From Cladophialophora immunda (taxonomy: Eukaryota; Ascomycota; Eurotiomycetes; Chaetothyriales; Herpotrichiellaceae): 64,000 nucleotides of DNA. The stretch's first letter is position 1, and every line of letters starts with the position of its first letter. A program made the position numbers and the translations under genes. The notes under the pieces were generated by a model. That model saw nothing but the letters and a program-made list of their open reading frames with translations. It had not been told where the DNA came from and did not search any database. Where the stretch lies: positions 4,616,855 to 4,680,854 of the forward strand of contig NW_015622544.1 of assembly GCF_000835495.1 (NCBI RefSeq), in the 5' to 3' direction. This document shows positions 54,001-64,000 of this stretch, one piece after another.

Positions 54001-56330
54001 GCTTTACTGGTATATGCCTCGACGAGTTGTGGCCGGGCCGGACCAGAAAATGGCCGCCCACAGCGTTTGCTTCACAAAGTTCGTGAAACCGACGACCCGG
54101 GTCTGAAGATGGAGGGGCCAGGATGCGGAACAGGAGGAAGTAGCAACACCGCCGCAGAAAACCGGCTGATCTCGATTCAACCAGTCCAGGGAAGAGCGAT
54201 CGTGTCACCATACATTAAGCGTTTGCTTGCTGTTTGCGCCCGATGTGCGTCTGAAATGTCCGGGACACGAGAGAATTGCCCTCGCAGCGAGACGACTGAC
54301 CTGACAGACCGATGGAGTGAGGAAGGCTTCGGGCAGTCTTCTTATTTTCCGCAGTATGGCTTCTGGTTAGGCGATCAGCGTAGCCTGCCCCTCCCCTCGT
54401 AGGAGCCAGATGTGAAGGGTGTGGGTATTTTGTATTGTGCTGGACTCCCCTCTTGCGTCCTGGGCTGACCACTGAGCATTGGACATTCGAGTTCAGGTTT
54501 GACGAAGCTGCGGGTCAGAGCTTGTACAATGAACCCTGGGAGGGTGGGAAGGAAGGGAGGGGCGCATGGCAAAATCCCACCAGTTCACACGAAGGAGGGC
54601 CGATTTCGTCAGATGAAGGAGTACGAGCCAGCTCGAGCAGCCCACAAAGAAGGGTCGACATCGGCATCAGGGTGGAGAACTCGGGCAGCGAGCAACAGAG
54701 CAGTGAGCGGTGGAGTGATGCACGACAGTTCAGGCAGCCGGGGGGAAACCGAGCTGGCATCCAGATTTCTTCATGGAGGAGACGGCTGGAGGCTCCGAAA
54801 CTGGGATGAGGGAGCTAGGGTTGGTCACGGTGGTATGGCTGGAGAGGATGCTGAAGTCAAATTGTGTGAAAGGGCTTGCAAGAGCCGGCCAACAATAAAG
54901 GCTCCTGGGGGGACGAGTAGTCGGGTGGGCTACGGGTCGTTGCGCGCGCTAGCCAGCCAGAACCGTAGTCACAATGTGCAAGTCGCCCAAAAGAAAATGC
55001 CCTGACAGGGACCGAGATGCCTGCGCGAGAATGTTTTCATACCTACCTGCAGACCTGGCAGCCACTACTGTACTTGGTAGGGACCCCCGCAGGCGTGATT
55101 ATTTGCAGACAGCCTGGGTATCACGTCAGAATGCCAGTCGGGATGGGGGGGTTTGTTGGGTGTCTGGGTCCCTGGGTCCTTGGGTGAGGTGGCCATTAAC
55201 TAGGTAGGTTAGTTAACTTGGGGCTTTCCAGACTGCCGGGACCTGTGCTGTAAGTCATCACTGAGAGCCGGCACCGCCGTGGCCTGGCACAGCAGGGGGT
55301 GAAGGGGATGTCTGATTCCAGCGCGAGCCGAAGCGTCTTAACTAACTCGATAGCGAATAGGCACTGCCGTCGCTGGGGGGTACACTCCGGGCGCTTGGCC
55401 CATGACCGAAAGAATGCCTTCCCAACACAGAGTGCTCCGGAGCATGGCCCGGGCGCCCACGTCGCTCCTTACTCTCTTATCCTCGGGTCTCCCTCTGCGC
55501 GAGAAGCTAGGGACTTGAGTTAGGTAGCCCCAACATTGTGTGCTCGCTTACCACGACTAGTTGAGGCTAGTTGCTTGGGTGGTAACATTATTATCAGCTG
55601 GGTCAATGTTTTTTTATCGAGCTTGCTCAAATGTGCCCAGACACTGACTCGTGACCCGTTACACAGATCATGCCCACCTGCACCTACGAATACGAAAGAC
55701 TCTACGTTACGGAAGGGTTTGTATGGAGCCCTTGGAGCCACCCTCCTGTTTAGGAGCGTCGGCTGGCCGCAAGCAGCCCGCCCAACTCGACGGTCTACGG
55801 CCCAACGCCTTCTGCGTTACCTCTCTCGACAGTCCCAACCTGAGGGAGACGGCTATGACACTCTCTCGGACATTCGGTACAGGGGTCGCAGCAGGGGAGG
55901 GGCATGACTCTCGTCGCCGGTCGGCATGTTGGTGGGCGTCGCTAGCCTATAACACCACCCTACCGGCCACGCCGGCCTACCAGGGATTTCTTGCACCTGC
56001 GCCATTGCATGCCTTTACCCCGCCGTACCGGCCACAAACTGCGCTCTGCTGACCTTCGTACCCGTGGTGATACTCCGTACCGTAGACTGCGCCGATCGCT
56101 GGGTAAAAAAAAAGAGCCGCCACTTGTCGCGCACTTCTCCCATGATTCGTCGCCTACCACCACTAACGAACATCCTTGAACTCAATGTCTCTGCTCTTTA
56201 TTCTTTCCAAACCCCCCCTCTTCCTTGCACACCGCCAGTTGTTCCCAGCATTTGTGTCAAGGGTGAAGGGAGCCATTTGTTTGCTTTGATCCCCGGCTAG
56301 CCCGACCTAGTGCGCCGCACTCCCCTCGAC
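54001..56330. promoter_or_regulatory. Gene-poor region, 2.3 kb, between divergent genes
   Basis: No gene recognised; open frames up to 168 codons (54499-55005) are Arg/Gly/Ser-rich and lack family features. Near 55185-55215 there is a TAGGTAGGTTAGTTAAC-type string and near 55338 the inverse TTAACTAA. Such TAGGTA-type words are common in some filamentous fungal spacers. A long T-run is at about 55606. This region carries promoters of the methyltransferase (-) and the WD protein (+). Confidence 0.5.
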
Positions 56331-57633
56331 ATGATCCAAATCTACCAACAGCTCGCCAGCTGTGCGCCATCCAAGAACGAGGATGTCTACATTTTTGCCA
56401 TAGCTCCCGTGGCGGGCCGTGGGCTTGCAGCTATCACGTCTGCCGATGAACTCCTCCTTCTCAATAGGGACGACCTGGCTGTTTCCAACCCCGTGGGGAT
56501 CCAAGGTGTGCCCCATGGGCTCTCTTCGTTGGCGGTGGAGGACCAGGGAACAACCGTTATTTGCGCGGGAAACGATGGAACCGTGGCCGTGTTTGACATC
56601 CGAACTCAGTCGAGTGTTGCCCACTTCAAGTCGGGTAAGGCATAGACTGAGAGCCTTCTCCTAGTGGTACCTAAGCTGACACGGACCCGTCTCTACTGCA
56701 AGCCAAACCTGTCAATTCTTTGGCCTCCAGACTGAACGAGGTGGCTTTTGGCAGCGAGGCGGTTGTATCCATCTGGTAGGTCCACGTCTGCTTTGTGTCA
56801 CATTCAACACAGGCTCCTTGCTGCCCAAACAAATCAGCCACTGACTCAACTTGGTAGGGATCGAAGACAGGCGAAGCTAAAATGGCAGAATGCTGAGGTC
56901 AACGATGAGATCACGGCGCTGGACTTCCACCCCTCCAGGGATAATCTGCTCCTCAGCGGAGGCGATGACGGTGTAATCTGCGTCTTCGACACCCAAATTC
57001 AAGAAGAGCAAGACAGTCTGCTCCAGGCCGTCAGTCATGGTCCAATTCATAAGGCCGGCTTCTTGGGCCCCACAGATCTATACGCTTTGAGTTCGGACCA
57101 GAATCTTGCATTGCACTCTCTCACGGTTGATGACGCAGATGCTGAAGCAGATCAGCCAGCGCCGGATCAGTTGGGGGACCTGAGACAGACCGTCCCCTGC
57201 GAATATGTGATTGATATCCTCCACAGCGGCACGGACCATGTTGTGGCCTGTGGCTCGCACAGGTCCGTATAACCTCCCCCTCCACCACTGCCTCTCTTAT
57301 CAGCCTGACACATACGGCAGTAATTCTCGTGTTGACTTGATCCGACTAAGCCGAGGACTTGGACTCAGTCTAGACCAGCGAATCGTGCTTGAAAATGCTC
57401 ATGGAGGGGAAATTGTCCGATCAATATATGCTGATGAGACTGTGGGTCAACTAACCTTGTCGATATCTGTATGGTCCCGCTAATATCCTGCGCAGGATGG
57501 GACAATTTTCACGGCAGGCGAGGATGGACGCATCATGGCATTCCGTCCACAGACTGGTAGTGGTCTACCTCCCACCCCTGCTAAAACAACGAAATCCAAG
57601 AAGGCCCAAGATGCAAGATACAGGCCTTACTGA
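56331..57633 (+). CDS. WD40 repeat protein (WDR89-like)
   Basis: Five exons: 56331-56634, 56703-56775, 56858-57262, 57321-57441 and 57496-57633, together 346 residues in phase. Residues contain WD40-type repeats with typical endings: GNDGTVAVFDIR, SGGDDGVICVFDTQ and AGEDGRIMAFRPQ. The combination ITALDFHPSRDNLLLSGG is characteristic of the WDR89 family as far as I recognise it. The basic C-terminus (KTTKSKKAQDARYRPY) is a common end. The function is unclear: WD40 propellers are protein-binding platforms. The donor of intron 4 is GTGGGT. Only about 220 bp separates it from the following gene. Confidence 0.88.
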
Positions 57634-57854
57634 GGCTGCCGCAGACAGCTACCGCCCTGTCCCTCCCCGAGGATCACAATTCGCGCCTTCCTAAGGCCAG
57701 TCGTCAAGGCCAGAAGTCGAAGTCAATGGACTGAAACTGGAGTGTACCTTCCGGCAAGAGAGCGTCCGAACGACGTGCCTGGGAGCGTTGGCATGTTTGC
57801 TTTCTTGCTTCGAGATACCATCACGTACCGTGTTCCGCTCGACATCCCGTAAAG

Positions 57855-58829
57855 ATGCATCTCTTCCTCATCTGCAGTCTTACGCTCATCCAGGTTGCTC
57901 GATCCCTCGGTGTCGACTGTCCCTGCGGTTGGCTACTGGCGGAACCGCACACTGTGTATACGCACCGGCTGTATGAAAATTTCTCCCAATATCCCGATAT
58001 TGATTCACTCCTCAACAACCGCAAGGTTGCCAAGTTCAACCAAGATTGGATGATCTACGATTATTAGCAGCGCGCCGACAATCCAACCATCCGCTTGAAC
58101 GCCAAATATGACTGGACCAATGTCAAGATCAAGGGAAAGCACCTCGTACTGAGACAGCGCGGCTATAGCCAGAAAGACCGGGAGGCTTACGCGACCGTCA
58201 GCATTGCTGGCATTCAGAGTCGACAGATTGACATGCGCTATGGCACCTATCGAGCAGTTTTCAAAGTCGAGGGCTCCAACGGTGGCGCCTGTGCGGGATT
58301 CTTTTGGTATCGTGTGAGCAACGTTCATCCCCCGCCTCCGCACCCGAGAAGGGACCCTGACCCTGCAGCATAGGATGACCGATCAGAGATTGATATTGAA
58401 CTTATCACAAAGGGCACTTCGCTCGTGAACAACACCGTCAGCTTTACTTCGCACCCCTCTCGAGCACCGGACGGCTCTCCCATCCCAGGCGCGACCCTGG
58501 CCAAGTCCTTGAGCGATCCCCAGTTCCAACCCGGAGTATTTCGCGAGTATCGGTTCGATAGTCACCCGGACCTTGGGGTCGCGTACTATGTCGATGGCAA
58601 GCTCATCCACGAGAATACTGACCACGTTCCGAAGGAGGGCGGCAATTTACAACTCAAGCTGTGGGCAGACGGGAACAAGTGGTGGAGCGGAACACCCAGC
58701 ACCACCGACGTCTTTATGACGGTTGCGAGCGTTGTTGCATACTACAACACCTCCATCGTGGATCCTCGTTGGTTGGCCAACTGCACGGCTGCTGGTGGCC
58801 CAAGCAAAAGCACTCTGTGCACCATCTAA
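57855..58829 (+). pseudogene. GH16-type secreted glucanase-like gene with in-frame stop
   Basis: A start at 57855 (MHLFLICSLTLIQVARS, a signal peptide) leads to a stop, TAG, at 58065-58067 after DWMIYDY. The same frame then continues without break as QRADNPTIRLNAKYDW to the end of exon 1 at 58313, and exon 2 is 58374-58829. The catalytic motif SEIDIEL (E-x-D-x-E, as in GH16 enzymes) and WWSGTPSTTD support a beta-glucanase/transglycosylase fold, and GAFFWY-like CAGFFWY precedes the motif. Without the stop it would encode 304 residues. The stop could be a nonsense change (CAG to TAG) or could be spliced out: 58026-58067 is a 42-nt GT...AG segment, multiple of three, but very short. I therefore call it a probable pseudogene with doubt. 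Confidence 0.7.
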
Positions 58830-59156
58830 TTGCTCGATTTGATTCCCTGCAGCTGTGCTGGCAAGGCATGAACGAGAGAGCCGAATGACATTTAATGTCC
58901 TTCCCAGATCCATGCCTCTTCTCAAATGTTTTGATGTTCCCCCCTGCAGTCAGTAGCTTTTGCACTCTCCATTGTTCGGCTCTCCCCCCAGCTCCACGGA
59001 TATCCCTCTGTCTCTTGTATTCGCGCTAGGGACTCTAACTCCCAACTTTCTTGTTGCTTGATCTACAAGGACTCGCCGCCGCAGGCACCTATTTCTGACT
59101 ACGCCTTCCATCCAGCAGCGCATAGGGAGAGGAAGGACAAACAACCAGCCTCGTCC
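58830..59156. other. Convergent intergenic spacer
   Basis: 327 bp between the GH16-type gene (+) and the ABC transporter (-). No gene or repeat seen. Confidence 0.5.
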
Positions 59157-62100
59157 TCACGATTTATATAGATCCTTGAACCAACTCTCTTCCGCCCTCA
59201 ACAACGCTCCCGGCTCGCCCACCTCCACCACCCTCCCTTGACTCAAGACCGCGACCCGGTCCGAATCATCAATCGTGTTCAACCGATGCGCCACCGCAAT
59301 GACGGTGCAGTCGCGGAACCTCTCGCGAATGATCCGTTGCATGAGCTGGTCAGTCTTCACATCCACGCTCGCACTGACTTCATCCAGCACCACAACCTTG
59401 CTCCGACGCACCATCGCCCGGGCCAGGCAGAAAAGCTGCCGTTGGCCGTGGCTCAAGAAGTCGGGCGTCATCACGGCGTCGAGCCCGCCTTTCTCTTGGA
59501 TGACGGGCCAGATTTGACACTTGGTCAACGTGGATATGAAAATTGCGTCGCGTTCGCTGCGTCCCAGGGGATTGTCGGAGTCCGCATTCGCGGCCGTCCA
59601 TGGATCCATGTTGAACCGCACCGTCTCGGTGGTCACCCACCACGGTTCCTGCGGGATCACATTGAGCTTTGCACGGAGTGTCTCGCGTGGAACACGAGAG
59701 ATGTCGACCCCGTCGATCTGAATCCGTCCGCTGCGAAACTCAAGGAGATGGAAGAGACTGGCCAGCATTGAACTCTTGCCACTTCCCGACCTACCACAGA
59801 CACCCAACTTCTCACCACGTTGCACCTCCAAGTTAATGTCCCTCAGAACCAGCATAGAGTCCGCCGAGTAACTGGCTCCGAACCCAGTGAAGTTCACCTG
59901 TCCGCTCTCCGGCCATTGAGTCGGCACCGGCTCGACTTCCCATACCTTATGCTCTGATTCGATGTCCCGGACAAAATTTCTCAGACGGCTGATAGCTCCA
60001 ATGCTAGTCTCCAGCATAGTCCAAGTCCGTACCAAGTTTGTTAGGTTGCCGCTCAGATTGACGGTGCTCAATAGACCCAACCCGACAAGTCCCGGCTCGA
60101 TGGACTGCCGCTTCGCCACAATAATCACCATCAATATCGTCACAAGAGCCGTCACCAAGAGATCGAGGACAATGCCGAGCCATTGTTGAATACAGTACAT
60201 CAGATAGAACGGCCGCTGACTGCGATCTAAGAGCTCTAAATTCCGCTCCGCGAACTTGCCTGCCCATCCAAAGGCACGAACACTTACCAGCCCGGCAGCG
60301 GTCTCGCCGAACAACGTGTAAAGCGGAGCTTTCTCCTCCAGGTCTAAAAGACGCATTTGGCGACTGGTCCGCAGATAGAACTTTTGGATTCCATACATGG
60401 CCGCGAGGACCACGGGAATAGTGGCGGCAAAATATCCCGTGCCGGAAGCAGCCATGATTGCAAGTCCGGTAGCGCAGGCTACCGAAGAGAGCACGAAATC
60501 CGCATATGAAAATGGCAGCTCCGAATCGACAAGTGCCATGTCCTGGCCAAACCTGCTCGTAGCGGATCCAATATCGGTGCGGGTGAAGAAGGACAGTGGC
60601 GCATTCAGAACCGATTCCAGAAGGCTCAGGTGGAGGTTGCTGGAGCTTTTCGGTTGCATGTCAAGAAGGATTTGAATTACCAGTAGCACTATTGACACAG
60701 CGGCGACGATGCATGCTACCCCGAAGACGATAATGAACGCGGTAGCTTGCGAAGGAGTGTCGCCCGGGAAGGCTTTCACCAACACACCGGGCGCCTGAGA
60801 GGCAATGACGAAAAGAAACGCCCAGACAACGGAGAGCAGACTTGAGAGGTATCCGCAGGAGCGGAACCAGTGTTTGTATGTGGACCACTCCCCGTTTCTT
60901 CGCATGAGATCTTGTGCATTCTCATTTTCCTCTTCGGCTGTCTGGGACGCTGTGGACACTTTGAACGTTTTCTCGACCTCAACCGGGGTTTCGACTTCTT
61001 CTTTCGTGGGATGTTCGTACTCCTTTCTGAATCGAACGTCAAGACTGTGGACATAGCCACCCTGATTTACCAGATTGAGATAGTTTCCCTGCTCGCAAAT
61101 CCGGCCATTCGCGTCTAGGCTCACGATGCAATCTGCGTATGGGAGGCGGTGTACAGCGTGAGTGACCAAGATGACCGTCGTGCGCTGCCGCCTCAGCGGC
61201 CCAGAGCGACTGAAAAGTTTCTTGAATATCAGTTCCTCCGTATCGTTGTCGAGGCCTGAGAAGACGTCGTCAAGTACCAGGATTGGTGCTTTGGAGTAGA
61301 CAGCCCTAGCGAGAGCGAGTCGTTGTTTTTGTCCGCCGCTCAAAGAAATTCCTTTGGAGCCGATCAAAGTTTTGTCGCCCTGTGCAAATACAGAGATATC
61401 TTCCCTCAATCCACAGCAATCTAATACTTCGTGGTACCAGAAGTCACCTTCGTATGGTATATCTCTCGAGTCCGGACCGCGAATGGCGTCCCTAATCGTG
61501 CCATTCTGGATCCAAGCCTCCTGATCAGCAAAAGCGACAGACTGATTCTGAATGTAAACAAATCCACGAGACATTGGGGTCTCGCTCAAAATTCCCTTGA
61601 GCAAAGTGGATTTTCCGCAGCCCACGGGACCAATGATCATGGTAATCCAACCAGCGCGCACGGACAAATCAACATCCTGCACAACAGGAGCAGTCTGTTC
61701 ACTCCAACCAAAAGAGCAATTCTTCAGGACTAAAGCCTCCTCCGTAGTGCTAGTGTTCACACTTCCCAATCGTCTCATCTCGACAGACTCCGCGTCGACA
61801 GCAGACTGGGCCCAGTAACTGTCCGAGTCATCGGGATTGGTTAAATTGAGCCGATTGTCGTGGCGAGAGTTCGAAAGTAGATATTGCTGAATCCGTTCAA
61901 AGCATGAGAGGGAACTCGCCAGTTGAGGGCAACTGTACAGCAAATTGTTCATGGGTGTCTCAACCAACCTAAATATAGTCAAAATGCCAAAAGCGGTCGC
62001 TATATCGAGGGCTTGTCCGGTTTTGCTAGACCTGATGTAGTAGACAAGGAAGGTTGCAAATGGTGCAAAGACAATGTGTCCATTTTGCATGAATACCTGA

Positions 62101-63625
62101 ACGTTGTTGACGATCCGATATCTTTTGCATTCGGCGATTTCCCACAGTCGAAGGGACTGAGTGCGATCCCTGATAATCGAGGACATGCCAAGGAGTTTGA
62201 CGTTCCTCATAGAATGCAGCAAGGCAGAGGTGAATGAAACGCGGGTCTGGACTGCGTTCAGCCACCGCTTCTGGTATTGGCCGATGACTCTGACCACCCA
62301 GGCGGTGCCCAGCATCGAGAGCGCATACACAACTGCCGGTGCGTAGCACGCACTACCCAGGCGTTGATACAACAAATATATGGCGATACCAAGTTCGACA
62401 AGGCTGCCCCAGGCCGTATGCAGTAATACGAGCGGGTCCACGATTCTCTGTATATCGGATGACATTAAAGTCAAAGACGCCGAAGGATCGACAGTCACGA
62501 CACTGAGCTCAAGCGTCTTTTGGTAGAGTAGAGAAATCAGTCCTCCTCGTACTTGTGTGACACAACGGTTTAGAAGATGATGAGAGGCGGCTGTGAGAAT
62601 AGCTTGCCCGAGATAGACCAGGAAGTAGGCCCCTGTCAACCCCCACCCGACGGCCGCCGTCTGGGTCTGGCGGTTTCCGACATACTGAATGGTTTCCTGT
62701 ACCAGGAATGGTTGCGCGAATTTGACCCCGATCAGGAAAAGGCGGGGACAGGCCGAAACCAGAAGTTGCCATCTCAGAACGTAGGCTGACACGAAGAAGA
62801 GGGTGAACCGGTGGTGTTCCTTCGTATCTGCCCACGCTCGTCCAAAACGAGCCGCGACATTGGCAGATGCCAGCTTCTCATCGAGGTTATAAAGATCGTC
62901 AAGTTTCAATGTCTTGCCAAACCCCAGCCTCAATAGAGGGTTCAGCCACCAGAAGACTGATTTGTTGTAAACACCACTGGTAGCTTCCGGCGGCAGATCA
63001 CGATACGGTTCCAGGAGTATCCCACGCTTCTCAACGGCTTCAGTGACCAGCACTCCCAACTTGATCGCCAGCGACAGGGACAATAGGTTGGCAATACTTT
63101 TAGCAGCATAGCCACGGAGCAGATAAAAGGTTCGAAGCTGGACCGCACCAAAGAGAAACGAAACGATCAGATAGAGCCCAATGATGGTGGAAGGTGTTAC
63201 TGAACGTGAGTGCTCGAAGCAGGATAGAACGAAAAGCACGCAGGATGCTGCAAAGTCAAGGGCGGCCGCAGCGACAGAAGCTTTTGTTGCTGCTTCAGAG
63301 TTCGTTGCTCGGGCAAGAAGCACCGTCAGCTGCACGGTGACGAATGCAGACAGAAGCACCTAAGAGACTGTGAGCTGGTCGGCTGGTCCAGTTCCGCAGA
63401 GAAGCGTCTCACAAGCTTGGTCAACCGGCTCAAGGAGGTCGCGACCTTGTTCGGTCTGCTCGTCAACCATGCAGCTCTCGCAGTGGCGGAGATAAGGAAG
63501 AGGGCAGCAGGAAGGATGGTGAGGATTGTGTCTTCGAAGAGGACTGTAAAGTCAAAGTGCCTGAACGGTCCCTCGTACGCAGGACCGAACAGTGAATCTG
63601 AACTGTTGGACACAAGAGAAGCCAT
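59157..63625 (-). CDS. ABC-C (MRP-type) full transporter
   Basis: Two exons, 63625-63413 and 63359-59157, with a 53-bp intron (GTGAGA...TTAG); 1471 residues. Exon 1 (MASLVSNSSDSLFGPAYEG) and the following helices form the extra N-terminal membrane region (TMD0) of long MRP proteins. Then TMD1, NBD1 (Walker A GPVGCGKSTLL, signature LSGGQKQRLALARA, Walker B ILVLDDVFSGLD), TMD2 and NBD2 (Walker A GRSGSGKSSML, signature HGQRQLFCLARA, Walker B VVVLDEVSASVD). NBD1 has Asp in place of the catalytic Glu and NBD2 has Glu, the known asymmetry of MRPs. Likely exports conjugates, drugs or metabolites at the plasma or vacuolar membrane; substrate unknown. The N-terminus of exon 2 would begin at GTG without exon 1. 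Confidence 0.95.
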
Positions 63626-64000
63626 TGTCACTCAAGCCGCCTACCTCAACACGGTAGCACTGTGCAGTGCAATCTTGGGATGTGGCGCTTGCACATTGAT
63701 ATGTGCCTGGCCAGAATGATGCTGCCTGACCGAGCACGTCAGTCGATCAGGATTCTCCATGCAGATCATGCACGTTCAATGTAACATGCAGGCTCTCGTT
63801 CCCGCCTCTTAGACCTTCGAGACAGCCGGCCAGTCGGCGTCGAGAGAGTATGCATGGTGCCTGAAGTGGCAGAAAAGGGTCGGCCGTTTGAAGAAGGTCG
63901 GTCATCGACATTTCTGGGATTGAGCGTGGAGTGGGATGGACACACCGAGGCAGCTATATTGGTGATGACTGACTGCTCACTGGCTGGTGCTTGTGCTGGC
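63626..64000. promoter_or_regulatory. Upstream region of the ABC transporter
   Basis: Promoter side of the minus-strand transporter and the end of the window. No gene is supported here. Confidence 0.4.

Noticed and set aside
54499..55005. Plus-strand frame of 168 codons
   Set aside because: Gly/Arg/Ser-rich without motifs, in a spacer; likely chance.
1..64000. CRISPR array, bacterial operons, phage or intact transposon
   Set aside because: No spaced repeats, ribosome-binding sites, integrase, transposase or reverse transcriptase motifs were seen; genes have spliceosomal introns.

Overview
The window is nuclear DNA of a filamentous ascomycete (Pezizomycotina). Genes lie about 2-3 kb apart on both strands. 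Introns are mostly 50-110 bp with GTA/GTG donors, and several families are typical of moulds: a sedolisin peptidase, a one-chain urease of about 836 residues, a LaeA-like methyltransferase, a DUF7514 protein, an STB6-like protein, a GH16-type enzyme and an MRP-type ABC transporter. A eurotiomycete or chaetothyrialean origin fits, but the order is a guess. I see no rRNA, tRNA, CRISPR array or intact transposon.

Layout. 0-9.5 kb: 3' part of a secreted S53 peptidase, a 2OG-Fe(II) oxygenase, two unknown minus-strand genes, an Artemis/SNM1-type nuclease and mitochondrial NADH-cytochrome b5 reductase (MCR1). 9.5-13.3 kb: gene-poor. 13.3-21 kb: an HMG-box protein, urease and a DUF7514 protein. 21-24.5 kb: gene-poor. 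24.5-33.1 kb: a degenerate multicopper oxidase, a large sterol-type glucosyltransferase, an F-box-like protein and a membrane-anchored alpha/beta hydrolase. 34-45 kb: an SRA-YDG protein, mitochondrial lysyl-tRNA synthetase, TIM10, an STB6-like protein and RMD5/GID2. 46-54 kb: a BTB protein, CSN12, ribosomal protein eL20 and a LaeA-like methyltransferase. 54-56.3 kb: gene-poor. 56.3-63.6 kb: a WDR89-like protein, a GH16-type gene with an in-frame stop, and an ABC-C transporter. The rest is promoter.

Most genes are unrelated housekeeping functions, as expected in a fungal chromosome, and I see no convincing biosynthetic or defence cluster. Three tight divergent pairs (STB6-like/RMD5, lysyl-tRNA synthetase/TIM10, CSN12/eL20) probably share promoters.

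The most unusual items are the multicopper oxidase that keeps its type 1 copper ligands but lacks three of the eight trinuclear-centre histidines, an SRA-YDG protein with an extra cysteine cluster, the glucosyltransferase joined to a VPS13-like glycine/lysine motif and ubiquitin-interacting motifs, and the GH16-type gene with an in-frame TAG where a CAG is plausible. Exon boundaries were placed by reading frame, splice consensus and family resemblance, without transcripts.
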